A DNA stretch of 64,000 nucleotides, taken from Amnibacterium flavum (GTDB lineage: Bacteria > Actinomycetota > Actinomycetes > Actinomycetales > Microbacteriaceae). Below the pieces are notes generated by a model. The model worked only from the letters and a program-made list of their open reading frames with translations, was not told the origin of the DNA and did no database searches. Location: contig NZ_QEOP01000001.1 in the NCBI RefSeq assembly GCF_003097495.1, forward strand, positions 1,240,001-1,304,000, read 5' to 3'. This document shows positions 25,019-34,404 of the stretch, piece by piece; positions within the stretch are counted from its first letter, which is position 1, and each line of letters opens with the position of its first letter. Both the position numbers and the translations under genes were made by a program.

Positions 25019-25854
25019 CGGACTCGACCATCGACTCGACGGTGGGATCGACCGGGTCCGGGGTCTCGCGCACCCTGCGCGACGCCCTCGGCGCTCTCGC
25101 CGGAACCAAACAGCTGCTCGTCGCCCTCGATTTCGACGGGACCCTCGCGCCCGTCGTCGACGAGCCGGCGAAAGCGCGCGCCCTCCCCGAAGCCAGAGCT
25201 GCCGTCGAGCGCCTCATCGCCCTCCCGGCGACCCGCGTCGCATTCGTCTCAGGACGGGCACTCGACAGCCTCGAGGAGGTCTCGAAGGCCTCCGACGACA
25301 CGCTGCTCGTGGGGTCCCACGGCGTCGAGGTGCGACTCGACTCACCCGACGACGTCTTCACACTCGATGAAGAGGAGCAGGCGCGGCTGGGGCTCCTCGG
25401 AGACGTGCTCGACCAGGTGGCCGACAACGTCGACGAGGTCTGGCTCGAGAGCAAGCCCGCCGGTTTCGCCCTCCACACCCGTCTCGCGACCGATCACGAC
25501 AGCCGCGTGGCGCACCTCGTCGCCCTGTCCGAGGCGCGGGCCGAGGTCAACGACGTGACGGTCCGCAAGGGCAAGGACGTGCTCGAGTTCTCGGTCCGTT
25601 CCACGACCAAGGGCGAGGCCGTCGAGCATCTGCGCCGCTACACGGGCGCCACCGCCGTCTTCTACGCCGGCGACGACGTGACCGACGAGGACGCGTTCGA
25701 GTCGCTCCGCTCCGACGATCTCGCGCTCAAGATCGGCCCCGGGGTCACCGTCGCCGACTACCGTGTCGACGGGCCGGAGGAGGTCGCCCACGTGCTGAGT
25801 CTCCTCGCCGACCTGCGCGCGGCGGCGGCGGGGGAGCGGCCGCAGTCCAACTGA
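25015..25854 (+). CDS. otsB: Trehalose-phosphatase
   Basis: The 279-residue HAD-superfamily phosphatase removes phosphate from trehalose-6-phosphate. It shows motif I LDFDGTLAPVV (nucleophile and acid Asp near residues 39-41), motif II VAFVSGRALDSL, the Lys in VRKGKDVLEF and the acidic motif YAGDDVTDEDAF. GTG 25015 overlaps the otsA stop by 4 bp, so the two trehalose enzymes are made together. Trehalose serves as osmolyte and storage sugar. The first 20 residues are Ser/Thr/Gly-rich and probably flexible. Confidence 0.95.
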   Translation: MTDSTIDSTVGSTGSGVSRTLRDALGALAGTKQLLVALDFDGTLAPVVDEPAKARALPEARAAVERLIALPATRVAFVSGRALDSLEEVSKASDDTLLVGSHGVEVRLDSPDDVFTLDEEEQARLGLLGDVLDQVADNVDEVWLESKPAGFALHTRLATDHDSRVAHLVALSEARAEVNDVTVRKGKDVLEFSVRSTTKGEAVEHLRRYTGATAVFYAGDDVTDEDAFESLRSDDLALKIGPGVTVADYRVDGPEEVAHVLSLLADLRAAAAGERPQSN

Positions 25855-25860
25855 TCCGGG

Positions 25861-26032
25861 CGGGCTGAGAGCCTTCGTTTCGACGAGCTCAACGGGCGGC
25901 GGGTGGTTGTGCTGCCTTCGTTTCGACGAGCTCAACGGGCGGCGGGTGGGCTGAGAACCCTCGTTTCGACGAGCTCAACGGGCGGCGGGCGGGCTGAGAA
26001 CGTTCGTTTCGACGAGCTCGACGGGCGGCCTG
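25861..26032. repeat. Tandem array: four 43-bp units with a 30-bp conserved core
   Basis: The cores start at 25874, 25917, 25960 and 26003, exactly 43 bp apart. Each carries TTTCGACGAGCTCAACGGG followed by CGGCGGG; copy 4 has one change in the middle and diverges at its end. The 13-bp linkers are mostly variants of NGGGCTGAGAACN. The array fills the convergent gap between otsB and the LLM-BBE fusion gene. A related but more degenerate set lies at 51443-51563. Confidence 0.9.
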
Positions 26033-26054
26033 CTCGCCGTCGCGCCTGCCCCCG

Positions 26055-28328
26055 TCAGCCCTCGCCGACGGCGGGGGCGATGTTGAAGTTGTCGGTGAAG
26101 ACGTTGCTCGGGTCGTACTTGCCCTTGAGGGAGCGCAGGCGCGCGAGGGTCGACGGCGGGAAGGCGTCGGCGACGAGGTGGTCGCCCAGTCCGGTCTCGA
26201 AGCTCAGGTAGAGCCCGTCGAAGTGCTCGCGCAGCTGGGCCCACGCCGCGTCCATGACGGTGCTGTTCGACCCGACCACCGCGAGCGAGAAGCCGGCCGA
26301 CCGGTGCGCGTACGCGGTGGCGTCCGCGTCGACGTCGCTCACCGCACCCCCGACGGACCGGATCTGGAAGAAGCTCGTCGCCCCCGACGCGAGGAAACGG
26401 GTGGCGGCCGCGGCGAACTCCGGGGTGATGTGCCGCAGCAGAGCCGAATGGAAGATCGGCTCGCCTCGGCCCGCGTGCGGTCCCTCCGTCGCATTGGCCA
26501 TCACCGCGGCGTAGTCGGTGAGCTGCACGGACTGCTGGAGCAGGGGAGCGGCCTGGGCGAACGGCTGCAGCCGATCGATGATCGTGTCGGGGTCGGAGGA
26601 GTCGACCATGCTCATCACGTGGGCGACGGGCCCCCCGCCGCGGGAGGCCCCCGAGACGATCACGAAGCTGGTCAGGTCGCGCGGTGCGGCCTCGACGGCG
26701 GCGCCCCACGCGGTGAGGAACTCCGCCGTGTCCGACGCGTCGAACACGAGCTGGGCCCAGCCGACCTCGCCGACCTCGTCGACCTCGAACTCGAACGAGA
26801 TGGCGATCCCGAAGTTCGCGCCCGCACCGCGCATCGCCCAGAACAGGTCGGCGTTCTCCTCCTCGCTCGCGTGCACGATGCGCCCGTCGGCGAGAACGAC
26901 CTCCACCGAGCGCAGGTGGTCGATGGTCAGGCCGTGCTCCCGGACGAGCCAGCCGATCCCGCCAGCCGTCGCGAGCCCGCCGACCCCGACCCCGCCGTAG
27001 TCGCCCGAGCTGAGGGCCCAGCCGTGCTCGCCGAGCGCTCGGGCGACGTTCATCCAGCGGGCCCCTGCTCCGAGCCGGACGAGGCGCGATTCCGCGTCGA
27101 CGACCTCGATCGAATTCAGCGCGCCGACGTCGATCACGATCCCGCCGGAGTTCGTGGATCTCCCCGAGATGCCGTGGCCGCCGCTGCGGATCGCCAGGGC
27201 GACTCCCTGCTCTCGCGCGAACGCGAGCGCCTCGACGACCTCGCTCGCGTCCCGGGGTCGTAGGACGAGACCCGGGGCGCCGCCGCGCAGGTAGGTGTTG
27301 CGGACGTCGCCGTAGTCGAAATCGCCCGGCTCGACCGCACGCGCGCGCAGCGACTCGGGCAGTCCGTCGTAGTCGATGCCGGTCGTGCGTCGGCTCAGGG
27401 CGAGCGCGCTGCGAGACGGGCCCGACGTGGTGCCGCGCTTGCCTCGTTCACGATCGACCGCCGTTCTGAGCGCAGGCGCCACCTCCTCGGCGAAGCGCTG
27501 CATGGCGGTCGGGTCGTCGCCGGCCAAGATGAAGGTCGAGAAGCCGTGCTCGAGCACGAGCGGCAGCAGATCGTCGACCCACTTCTTGGCCGGGCCCTCG
27601 AACGGTCGTCCGGGTCGGTCGGTGAACGCCCCGCCGATGTTGAGCAGGCGGCGGATCTCACGCGGCTCGCGGCCGGCCTCCGCAGCGGCATCGTCGATGC
27701 GCGCGTTGGCGGCGGGCATGTCCGCGACAGGCAGCCAGGCGAAGGACGGGAGCCAGCCGTCGGCCTTGGTTCCCACGAGTCGGAGCATCCGCGGCTTCGC
27801 TGCGCCCAGCCAGATGGGGATGTCGTGGCGGGGTCGCGGGCCGCGCTTGGCCCCGTCGATCGCGTAGTAGTCGCCGTCGACGACGAACCTGTCGCGCCGG
27901 TCGCCGTCCCACGTTCCGCGCAGCACGTCGATCGCCTCGCTGAGCGCATCGACCGCCTGGCCGGGGGTGAGCCGCCTGCCGCCCATCGCGGCGATCGGAT
28001 CCCAGAAGCCGCCGGCGCCGAGACCCAGGTCGAACCGGCCGTCGGTCAGCAGGTCGAGACTCGCGGCCGCCCGTGCCAATACGGCGGGGGGCCGGAGCGG
28101 GAGGTTGATCACGTTGCCCGAGATGTGGATGCGCTCGGTCTGCGCGCCGACCCAGCTGAGCAGTGTCCACGTGTCGAGGAACCCCGGCTGGTACGGGTGG
28201 TCCTGGAAGGTGACGAGGTCGAAGCCGAGGCGCTCGCTCAGCTGCGCGAGCAGCACCGGGGATTCGGCGGGACGGTTCGTGGGCGTCACGAACGTCCCGA
28301 ACTGGAGGACGTGTCCGTAATCAGGCAT
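26055..28328 (-). CDS. Fusion: LLM-class flavin-dependent oxidoreductase plus FAD-binding (BBE/PCMH) oxidase
   Basis: The 757-residue product joins two redox enzymes. Residues 1 to about 290 form a luciferase-like TIM barrel (LQFGTFVTPTNRP, FDLVTFQDHPYQPGF, RFDLGLGAGGFWDPIAAMGG, IPIWLGAAKPRML) of the FMN/F420 type. After a Ser/Arg-rich linker (about 295-320), residues 330-757 form a PCMH FAD domain with the flavinylation-type RSGGHGISGRS and a BBE tail (YDPSNVFTDNFNI). The 6-S-cysteinyl position of bicovalent oxidases is not evident. A divergent HxlR regulator lies 64 bp away. It probably oxidises a small organic molecule; the substrate is unknown. Confidence 0.88.
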   Translation of the reverse strand: MPDYGHVLQFGTFVTPTNRPAESPVLLAQLSERLGFDLVTFQDHPYQPGFLDTWTLLSWVGAQTERIHISGNVINLPLRPPAVLARAAASLDLLTDGRFDLGLGAGGFWDPIAAMGGRRLTPGQAVDALSEAIDVLRGTWDGDRRDRFVVDGDYYAIDGAKRGPRPRHDIPIWLGAAKPRMLRLVGTKADGWLPSFAWLPVADMPAANARIDDAAAEAGREPREIRRLLNIGGAFTDRPGRPFEGPAKKWVDDLLPLVLEHGFSTFILAGDDPTAMQRFAEEVAPALRTAVDRERGKRGTTSGPSRSALALSRRTTGIDYDGLPESLRARAVEPGDFDYGDVRNTYLRGGAPGLVLRPRDASEVVEALAFAREQGVALAIRSGGHGISGRSTNSGGIVIDVGALNSIEVVDAESRLVRLGAGARWMNVARALGEHGWALSSGDYGGVGVGGLATAGGIGWLVREHGLTIDHLRSVEVVLADGRIVHASEEENADLFWAMRGAGANFGIAISFEFEVDEVGEVGWAQLVFDASDTAEFLTAWGAAVEAAPRDLTSFVIVSGASRGGGPVAHVMSMVDSSDPDTIIDRLQPFAQAAPLLQQSVQLTDYAAVMANATEGPHAGRGEPIFHSALLRHITPEFAAAATRFLASGATSFFQIRSVGGAVSDVDADATAYAHRSAGFSLAVVGSNSTVMDAAWAQLREHFDGLYLSFETGLGDHLVADAFPPSTLARLRSLKGKYDPSNVFTDNFNIAPAVGEG

Positions 28329-28378
28329 GCACCGACTCTCGTGGCGCGCCTCCGAGGAGGCAACGTCGACGTGAGTGG

Positions 28379-28393
28379 CTTACTATGTGTAAG
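28379..28393. promoter_or_regulatory. Palindrome overlapping the hxlR -10 (candidate operator)
   Basis: CTTACTATGTGTAAG has perfect 5-bp arms around a 5-bp centre. It covers the TACTAT -10 and ends at the GTG start of hxlR, so a bound regulator would block its own promoter and perhaps that of the divergent oxidoreductase. Confidence 0.55.
28381..28386 (+). promoter_or_regulatory. -10 element of a leaderless promoter for the HxlR regulator
   Basis: TACTAT followed by 6 nt and GTG 28393 (ATG 28396 follows directly). No ribosome site is present. Confidence 0.6.
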
Positions 28394-28749
28394 TGATGAC
28401 GAACTGGGCGAAGATCGACGACGAGCAGTGCCACGGATTCCAGAACGCGGTCGAGCTCGTGGGGCGCAAGTGGAGCTCCGGGATCCTGCTCGCCCTCGAG
28501 CGCGGCGCATCCCGGTTCTCGGAGATCACCTCGGCCGTGATCGGCCTCTCCGATCGCATGCTCGCGCAGCGGCTCCGCGAGCTCGAGAGCGCCGATCTGG
28601 TGCGGCGCTCGGTCGCTCCCACGACCCCGGTGCAGGTGCGCTACACCCTCACCGAGCGAGGCCGATCGCTGATGGTCGCACTCCAGCCGTTGGCCGCCTG
28701 GGAGCGCAAATGGGGCGCTGAGCCCCTGCTCGAGGAGGGTGTCGCCTGA
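28393..28749 (+). CDS. HxlR family winged-helix transcriptional regulator
   Basis: The 118-residue HxlR protein has the conserved N-terminal Cys (EQCHGFQNAVELVGRKWSSGIL), the recognition helix region FSEITSAVIGLSDRMLAQRLRELESADLVRR and the wing RYTLTERGRSLM. HxlR proteins often respond to reactive electrophiles, aldehydes or quinones, commonly through that Cys. It is divergent from the LLM-BBE fusion, whose expression it probably controls. Start may be GTG 28393 or ATG 28396. Confidence 0.9.
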   Translation: MMTNWAKIDDEQCHGFQNAVELVGRKWSSGILLALERGASRFSEITSAVIGLSDRMLAQRLRELESADLVRRSVAPTTPVQVRYTLTERGRSLMVALQPLAAWERKWGAEPLLEEGVA

Positions 28750-28797
28750 TCCGCCCGATCGCCCCTCGCCGCGGCCGGGAGGGCCGTGCGCAGGCGG

Positions 28798-28803
28798 TAC
28801 TCT
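28798..28803 (+). promoter_or_regulatory. -10 element of a leaderless promoter for ilvD
   Basis: TACTCT followed by 6 nt and ATG 28810. This supports ATG 28810 over an upstream in-frame GTG at 28786, which would lie before the transcription start. Confidence 0.6.
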
Positions 28804-28809
28804 CGTTAC

Positions 28810-30531
28810 ATGCCGGAAACCAACGGAGGGGCTGGCGCGAGCGCGCCCGATATCAAGCCCCGCAGTCGCACCGTCACTGACGGGATCGAAGCCATGACAT
28901 CGCGCGGAATGCTGCGCGCGGTCGGCATGGGTGACGCCGACTGGCACAAGCCGCAGATCGGCATCGCCAGCTCGTGGAACGAGATCACCCCGTGCAACCT
29001 CTCGCTCGCGCGCCTCGCGCAGGCGGCGAAGGAGGGCGTGCACTCGGGCGGCGGCTACCCGCTCCAGTTCGGAACGGTCAGCGTCTCCGACGGCATCTCC
29101 ATGGGCCACGAGGGCATGCACTTCTCGCTCGTCTCGCGCGAGGTCATCGCCGATAGCGTCGAGACCGTCATGCAGGCCGAGCGCCTCGACGGATCCGTGC
29201 TCCTCGCGGGATGCGACAAGTCCATCCCGGGAATGATCATGGCCGCCGCGCGACTCGACCTGGCGAGCGTCTTCGTCTACGCCGGCTCGATCGCCCCGGG
29301 CTGGGTCAAGCTGAGCGACGGCACCGAGAAGGACATCACGATCATCGACTCGTTCGAGGCCGTCGGCGCGGTCAAGGCGGGCAAGATGAGCGAGGCCGAC
29401 GCCAAGCGCATCGAATGCGCGTTCGCGCCCGGTGAGGGTGCCTGCGGCGGCATGTACACGGCCAACACGATGGCGAGCGTCGCCGAGGCGCTCGGCATGA
29501 GCCTCCCCGGCTCCGCGTCGCCGCCCTCGGCCGACCGTCGCCGCGACTACTACTCGCACCGCGCCGGCGAGGCCGTCGTCAATCTGCTGCGCCTCGGCAT
29601 CACCTCGCGCGACATCCTGACCAAGAAGGCGTTCGAGAACGCCATCGCGGTCGGCATGGCGCTCGGAGGCTCCACGAACATCGTCCTGCACCTGCTCGCC
29701 ATCGCGCACGAGGCCGAGGTCGACCTGACGCTCGACGACTTCAACCGCATCGGGTCGAAGGTGCCGCACATCGGCGACCTCAAGCCGTTCGGCAAGTACG
29801 TGATGAACGACGTCGACCGCCACGGCGGCCTGCCCGTGCTCATGAAGGCGCTCCTCGAGGCCGGTCTCATGCACGGCGACGCGCTCACCATCACCGGCAA
29901 GACCCTGGCCGAGAACCTCGCGGAGATGGACATCGACCCTCTCGACGGCGAGGTCCTCCGCACGCTCGACAACCCGATCCACGCGACCGGCGGTCTCACG
30001 ATCCTCAAGGGCTCGCTCGCCCCCGAGGGTGCCGTGGTCAAGACGGCCGGCTTCGACGCTTCGGTGTTCGAGGGCCCCGCACGGGTGTTCGAGCGCGAGC
30101 GCGCCGCAATGGATGCCCTCACCAACAACGAGGTCAAGCCGGGCGAGGTCGTCGTCATCCGCTACGAGGGGCCCAAGGGCGGCCCCGGCATGCGCGAGAT
30201 GCTCGCGATCACCGCAGCCATCAAGGGTGCAGGCCTCGGCAAGGATGTACTACTCTTGACGGACGGCAGATTCTCGGGCGGCACAACCGGCCTGTGCATC
30301 GGCCACATAGCTCCCGAAGCGGTCGACGCAGGTCCGATCGCCTTCGTGCGCGATGGTGATCTGATTCGGGTCGATATCGCTGCTCGCTCGATCGACCTAC
30401 TGGTCGACCCGGCAGAGCTGGAAGCCAGATCCTCTGGTTGGGCTCCGCTTCCTCCGCGCTATACCCGTGGCGTTCTCGCGAAATACTCCAAGCTCGTGCA
30501 TTCGGCGGCCGTCGGCGCCATTACCGGATGA
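28810..30531 (+). CDS. ilvD: Dihydroxy-acid dehydratase
   Basis: The 573-residue enzyme converts 2,3-dihydroxy-isovalerate or -methylvalerate to the 2-keto acids of valine and isoleucine synthesis. Iron-sulfur cluster Cys residues appear in [22 protein letters not shown] and [28 protein letters not shown] marks the C-terminal domain. Start at ATG 28810 is set by a -10 hexamer 6 nt upstream. The last 290 bp or so use codons rare elsewhere in the gene (ATA, CTA, AGA, many T-ending), although the protein remains normal. ilvB follows after 53 bp. Confidence 0.96.
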   Translation: MPETNGGAGASAPDIKPRSRTVTDGIEAMTSRGMLRAVGMGDADWHKPQIGIASSWNEITPCNLSLARLAQAAKEGVHSGGGYPLQFGTVSVSDGISMGHEGMHFSLVSREVIADSVETVMQAERLDGSVLLAGCDKSIPGMIMAAARLDLASVFVYAGSIAPGWVKLSDGTEKDITIIDSFEAVGAVKAGKMSEADAKRIECAFAPGEGACGGMYTANTMASVAEALGMSLPGSASPPSADRRRDYYSHRAGEAVVNLLRLGITSRDILTKKAFENAIAVGMALGGSTNIVLHLLAIAHEAEVDLTLDDFNRIGSKVPHIGDLKPFGKYVMNDVDRHGGLPVLMKALLEAGLMHGDALTITGKTLAENLAEMDIDPLDGEVLRTLDNPIHATGGLTILKGSLAPEGAVVKTAGFDASVFEGPARVFERERAAMDALTNNEVKPGEVVVIRYEGPKGGPGMREMLAITAAIKGAGLGKDVLLLTDGRFSGGTTGLCIGHIAPEAVDAGPIAFVRDGDLIRVDIAARSIDLLVDPAELEARSSGWAPLPPRYTRGVLAKYSKLVHSAAVGAITG

Positions 30532-30584
30532 CACAGCCGGGGTAGCGCGCCTCCTCTTCTCGTCATTCCGCCAAAGGATCAGCC

Positions 30585-32534
30585 ATGTCTGCCACTCCGG
30601 CACCTTCTCCTGCCCCGACGCGTTCGTCGACGCCCGAGCTCCTCACCGGAGCCCAGGCCGTCGTCCGCACGCTCGAGCTCCTGGGGGTGACCGACGTCTT
30701 CGGTCTCCCCGGCGGCGCCATCCTCCCCGTCTACGACCCGCTGATGGACACGGACAAGATCCGTCACATCCTCGTCCGGCACGAGCAGGGCGCCGGCCAC
30801 GCGGCCGAGGGCTACGCGTCGTCGTCGAACAAGGTCGGGGTCGCCATCGCGACCTCCGGCCCCGGCGCCACGAACCTCGTCACCGCCATCGCCGACGCCT
30901 ACATGGACTCGGTCCCGATCGTCGCGATCACCGGTCAGGTCTTCTCGACCCTGATGGGCACCGACGCCTTCCAGGAGGCCGACATCGTGGGTATCACGAT
31001 GCCGATCACCAAGCACAGCATCCTCGTGAAGACCGCCGACGAGATCCCGAGCGCACTGGCCGCGGCGTACCACATCGCCTCGACGGGGCGCCCCGGTCCT
31101 GTGCTCGTCGACATCACGAAGGACGCGCAGCAGAACACTGCCCCGTTCGTCTGGCCGCCCAAGGTCGACCTCCCCGGCTACCGTCCGGTGACGAAGGCGC
31201 ACGGCAAGCAGATCCAGACCGCCGCCCAGATGCTGGCCGAGGCCAAGCGCCCGGTGCTCTACGTCGGGGGAGGGATCATCCGGTCCCGCGCCTCCGAGGA
31301 GCTGCTGGCCCTCGCCGAGGCGGCCGGTGCGCCCGTCGTGACGACGCTCATGGCGCGGGGTGCGTTCCCCGACTCCAACCCGCTCAACCTCGGCATGCCC
31401 GGCATGCACGGCACGGTGCCCGCGGTGCTCGCGCTGCAGGACAGCGATCTGCTCGTCTCGCTCGGAGCTCGCTTCGACGACCGGGTCACCGGCAAGGCGT
31501 CGCTCTTCGCTCCCGGCGCCAAGGTCGTCCACGTCGACATCGATCCGGCCGAGATCGGCAAGATCCGCATGGCCGACGTGCCGATCGTCGGCGACCTGAA
31601 GGACGTCCTCGTCGACCTGCTCGCCGCCTTCCGCGAAGTCGCACCCGCGGTCCCCGCCGGCTCGCGCCGCTACGCCGCGTGGTGGAAGCGTCTCGACGAG
31701 CTGCAGGCCGAGTTCCCCCTCGGCTACACGAAGACGACCGACGGACTCCTCTCCCCGCAGCACGTGATCCAGCGCATCGGCGAGCTGACCGGTCCCGAGG
31801 GCGTCTACGCCGCGGGTGTCGGCCAGCACCAGATGTGGGCGGCGCAGTTCATCAAGTACGAGCGCCCCAACTCGTGGCTCAACTCCGGCGGTGCGGGCAC
31901 CATGGGCTATTCGGTCCCCGCGGCCATGGGCGCGAAGGTCGCCGAACCCGACCGGGTGGTGTGGGCGATCGACGGCGACGGGTGCTTCCAGATGACCAAC
32001 CAGGAGCTCGCCACCTGCGTCATCAACAACATCCCGATCAAGGTCGCGGTCATCAACAACAGCTCGCTGGGCATGGTGCGCCAGTGGCAGACGCTCTTCT
32101 ACGGCGGCCGCTACTCGAACACGAGCCTGAACACCGGCCACGGATCCATCCGGGTCCCCGACTTCGTGAAGCTCGCCGACGCGTACGGCGCTCTCGGCAT
32201 CCGCGTGACCGAGGAGTCCGAGGTCGACGCGGCCATCCAGCTGGCGCTCGAGACCAACGACCGCCCCGTCGTCATCGACTTCGTCGTCTCGGCCGACGCC
32301 ATGGTGTGGCCGATGGTCCCGCAGGGGGTGTCGAACAGCTACGTGCAGTACGCACGAGATCACTCACCGACCTGGGATGACGACGCCGCCGAGACGGGGC
32401 GCAGCGACGACACGCTCGTGAGCGAGCTCGCCGCCGAGATCGAGGACGAGGCGGAGCTCCGGTCGCAGGCCGAACTGACGCTCGATCCTCAGAACGATTC
32501 GACGGGCCGCGACTCGAAGGGAGCGCAGCGATGA
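30585..32534 (+). CDS. ilvB: Acetolactate synthase large subunit
   Basis: The 649-residue ThDP enzyme condenses two pyruvates, or pyruvate and 2-ketobutyrate. The N-terminal catalytic Glu lies in [13 protein letters not shown], with [12 protein letters not shown] nearby. A central FAD/DHAP-like domain follows, and the ThDP/Mg motif is [15 protein letters not shown]...[11 protein letters not shown]. The first 35 residues are Ser/Pro/Ala-rich. The C-terminus (after about residue 590) is an acidic extension typical of actinobacterial IlvB. AAAGGA precedes the ATG. The ilvN start overlaps its stop by 4 bp, giving coupled subunit synthesis. Confidence 0.96.
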   Translation: MSATPAPSPAPTRSSTPELLTGAQAVVRTLELLGVTDVFGLPGGAILPVYDPLMDTDKIRHILVRHEQGAGHAAEGYASSSNKVGVAIATSGPGATNLVTAIADAYMDSVPIVAITGQVFSTLMGTDAFQEADIVGITMPITKHSILVKTADEIPSALAAAYHIASTGRPGPVLVDITKDAQQNTAPFVWPPKVDLPGYRPVTKAHGKQIQTAAQMLAEAKRPVLYVGGGIIRSRASEELLALAEAAGAPVVTTLMARGAFPDSNPLNLGMPGMHGTVPAVLALQDSDLLVSLGARFDDRVTGKASLFAPGAKVVHVDIDPAEIGKIRMADVPIVGDLKDVLVDLLAAFREVAPAVPAGSRRYAAWWKRLDELQAEFPLGYTKTTDGLLSPQHVIQRIGELTGPEGVYAAGVGQHQMWAAQFIKYERPNSWLNSGGAGTMGYSVPAAMGAKVAEPDRVVWAIDGDGCFQMTNQELATCVINNIPIKVAVINNSSLGMVRQWQTLFYGGRYSNTSLNTGHGSIRVPDFVKLADAYGALGIRVTEESEVDAAIQLALETNDRPVVIDFVVSADAMVWPMVPQGVSNSYVQYARDHSPTWDDDAAETGRSDDTLVSELAAEIEDEAELRSQAELTLDPQNDSTGRDSKGAQR

Positions 32535-33037
32535 GCCACGTCCTGTCCCTCCTCGTCGAGGACAAGCCCGGTCTGCTGACCCGTGTCGCCGGCCTCTTCG
32601 CCCGCCGCGGCTTCAACATCGAATCCCTGGCGGTCGGCCACTCCGAGATCCCGGGCCTGTCCCGCATCACCGTCGTCGTCGATGTCGAGGACCTCCCTCT
32701 CGAGCAGGTCACGAAGCAGCTCAACAAGCTGATCAACGTGATCAAGATCGTCGAACTCGATCCCGAGCAGTCCGTCCAGCGGGAGCATCTGCTCATCAAG
32801 GTGAAAGCCGACAACACCAGCCGGTCGCAGATCCTCGAAGCCGTCAACTTGTTCCGGGCCAAGGTCGTCGACGTGTCCACCGACGCGCTCGTCATCGAGG
32901 TCACCGGGGACAGCGCCAAGACCCAGGCGCTGCTGCGTGTGCTCGAACCGTTCGGCATCCGCGAGATCGCCCAGTCCGGGCTCCTCGCGATCGGTCGAGG
33001 CGCGAAGAGCATCACCGAACGCGTGCCCAAGAGCTGA
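32531..33037 (+). CDS. ilvN: Acetolactate synthase small (regulatory) subunit
   Basis: The 168-residue product has an N-terminal ACT domain ([38 protein letters not shown]), which binds valine for feedback inhibition, and a C-terminal IlvN domain ([26 protein letters not shown]). Length and motifs match IlvH/IlvN. The ATG overlaps the ilvB stop. ilvC follows after 60 bp with its own ribosome site. Confidence 0.96.
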   Translation: MSHVLSLLVEDKPGLLTRVAGLFARRGFNIESLAVGHSEIPGLSRITVVVDVEDLPLEQVTKQLNKLINVIKIVELDPEQSVQREHLLIKVKADNTSRSQILEAVNLFRAKVVDVSTDALVIEVTGDSAKTQALLRVLEPFGIREIAQSGLLAIGRGAKSITERVPKS

Positions 33038-34208
<1,171 letters not shown>

Positions 34209-34231
34209 GATCTCGTCGGCCAGAAGCCGGC

Positions 34232-34290
34232 GGTGAAGGAATGGGCGGTCCCCTCCGGAAATCGGAGGAGGCCGCCCATTCCGCTTCACC
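34232..34290. terminator. Large hairpin downstream of the ilv operon
   Basis: GAATGGGCGG at 34239-34248 pairs with CCGCCCATTC at 34271-34280. The stem extends outward through GGTGAAG/CTTCACC with a two-base bulge and inward through CTCCG/CGGAG. No T-tract is present. It lies about 110 bp after ilvC and before the next gene, and is the best terminator candidate for the ilv operon. Confidence 0.65.
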
Positions 34291-34404
34291 CCGTCCGGGC
34301 ACGCCCTGCCTGACACACCCCGCGCCGCTCCCCGGGACCCCGCCGGATTGCCGATACTTTCTGACTCGGAGTGACCGCCGCGGTCGCGCAGGGGAGAAGG
34401 CGGG

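Noticed and set aside
25861-26032. Possible CRISPR array (30-bp repeats with regular spacing)
   Set aside because: The 'spacers' are only 13 bp and mostly resemble each other, only four units exist, and no cas gene is nearby. It is a tandem repeat.
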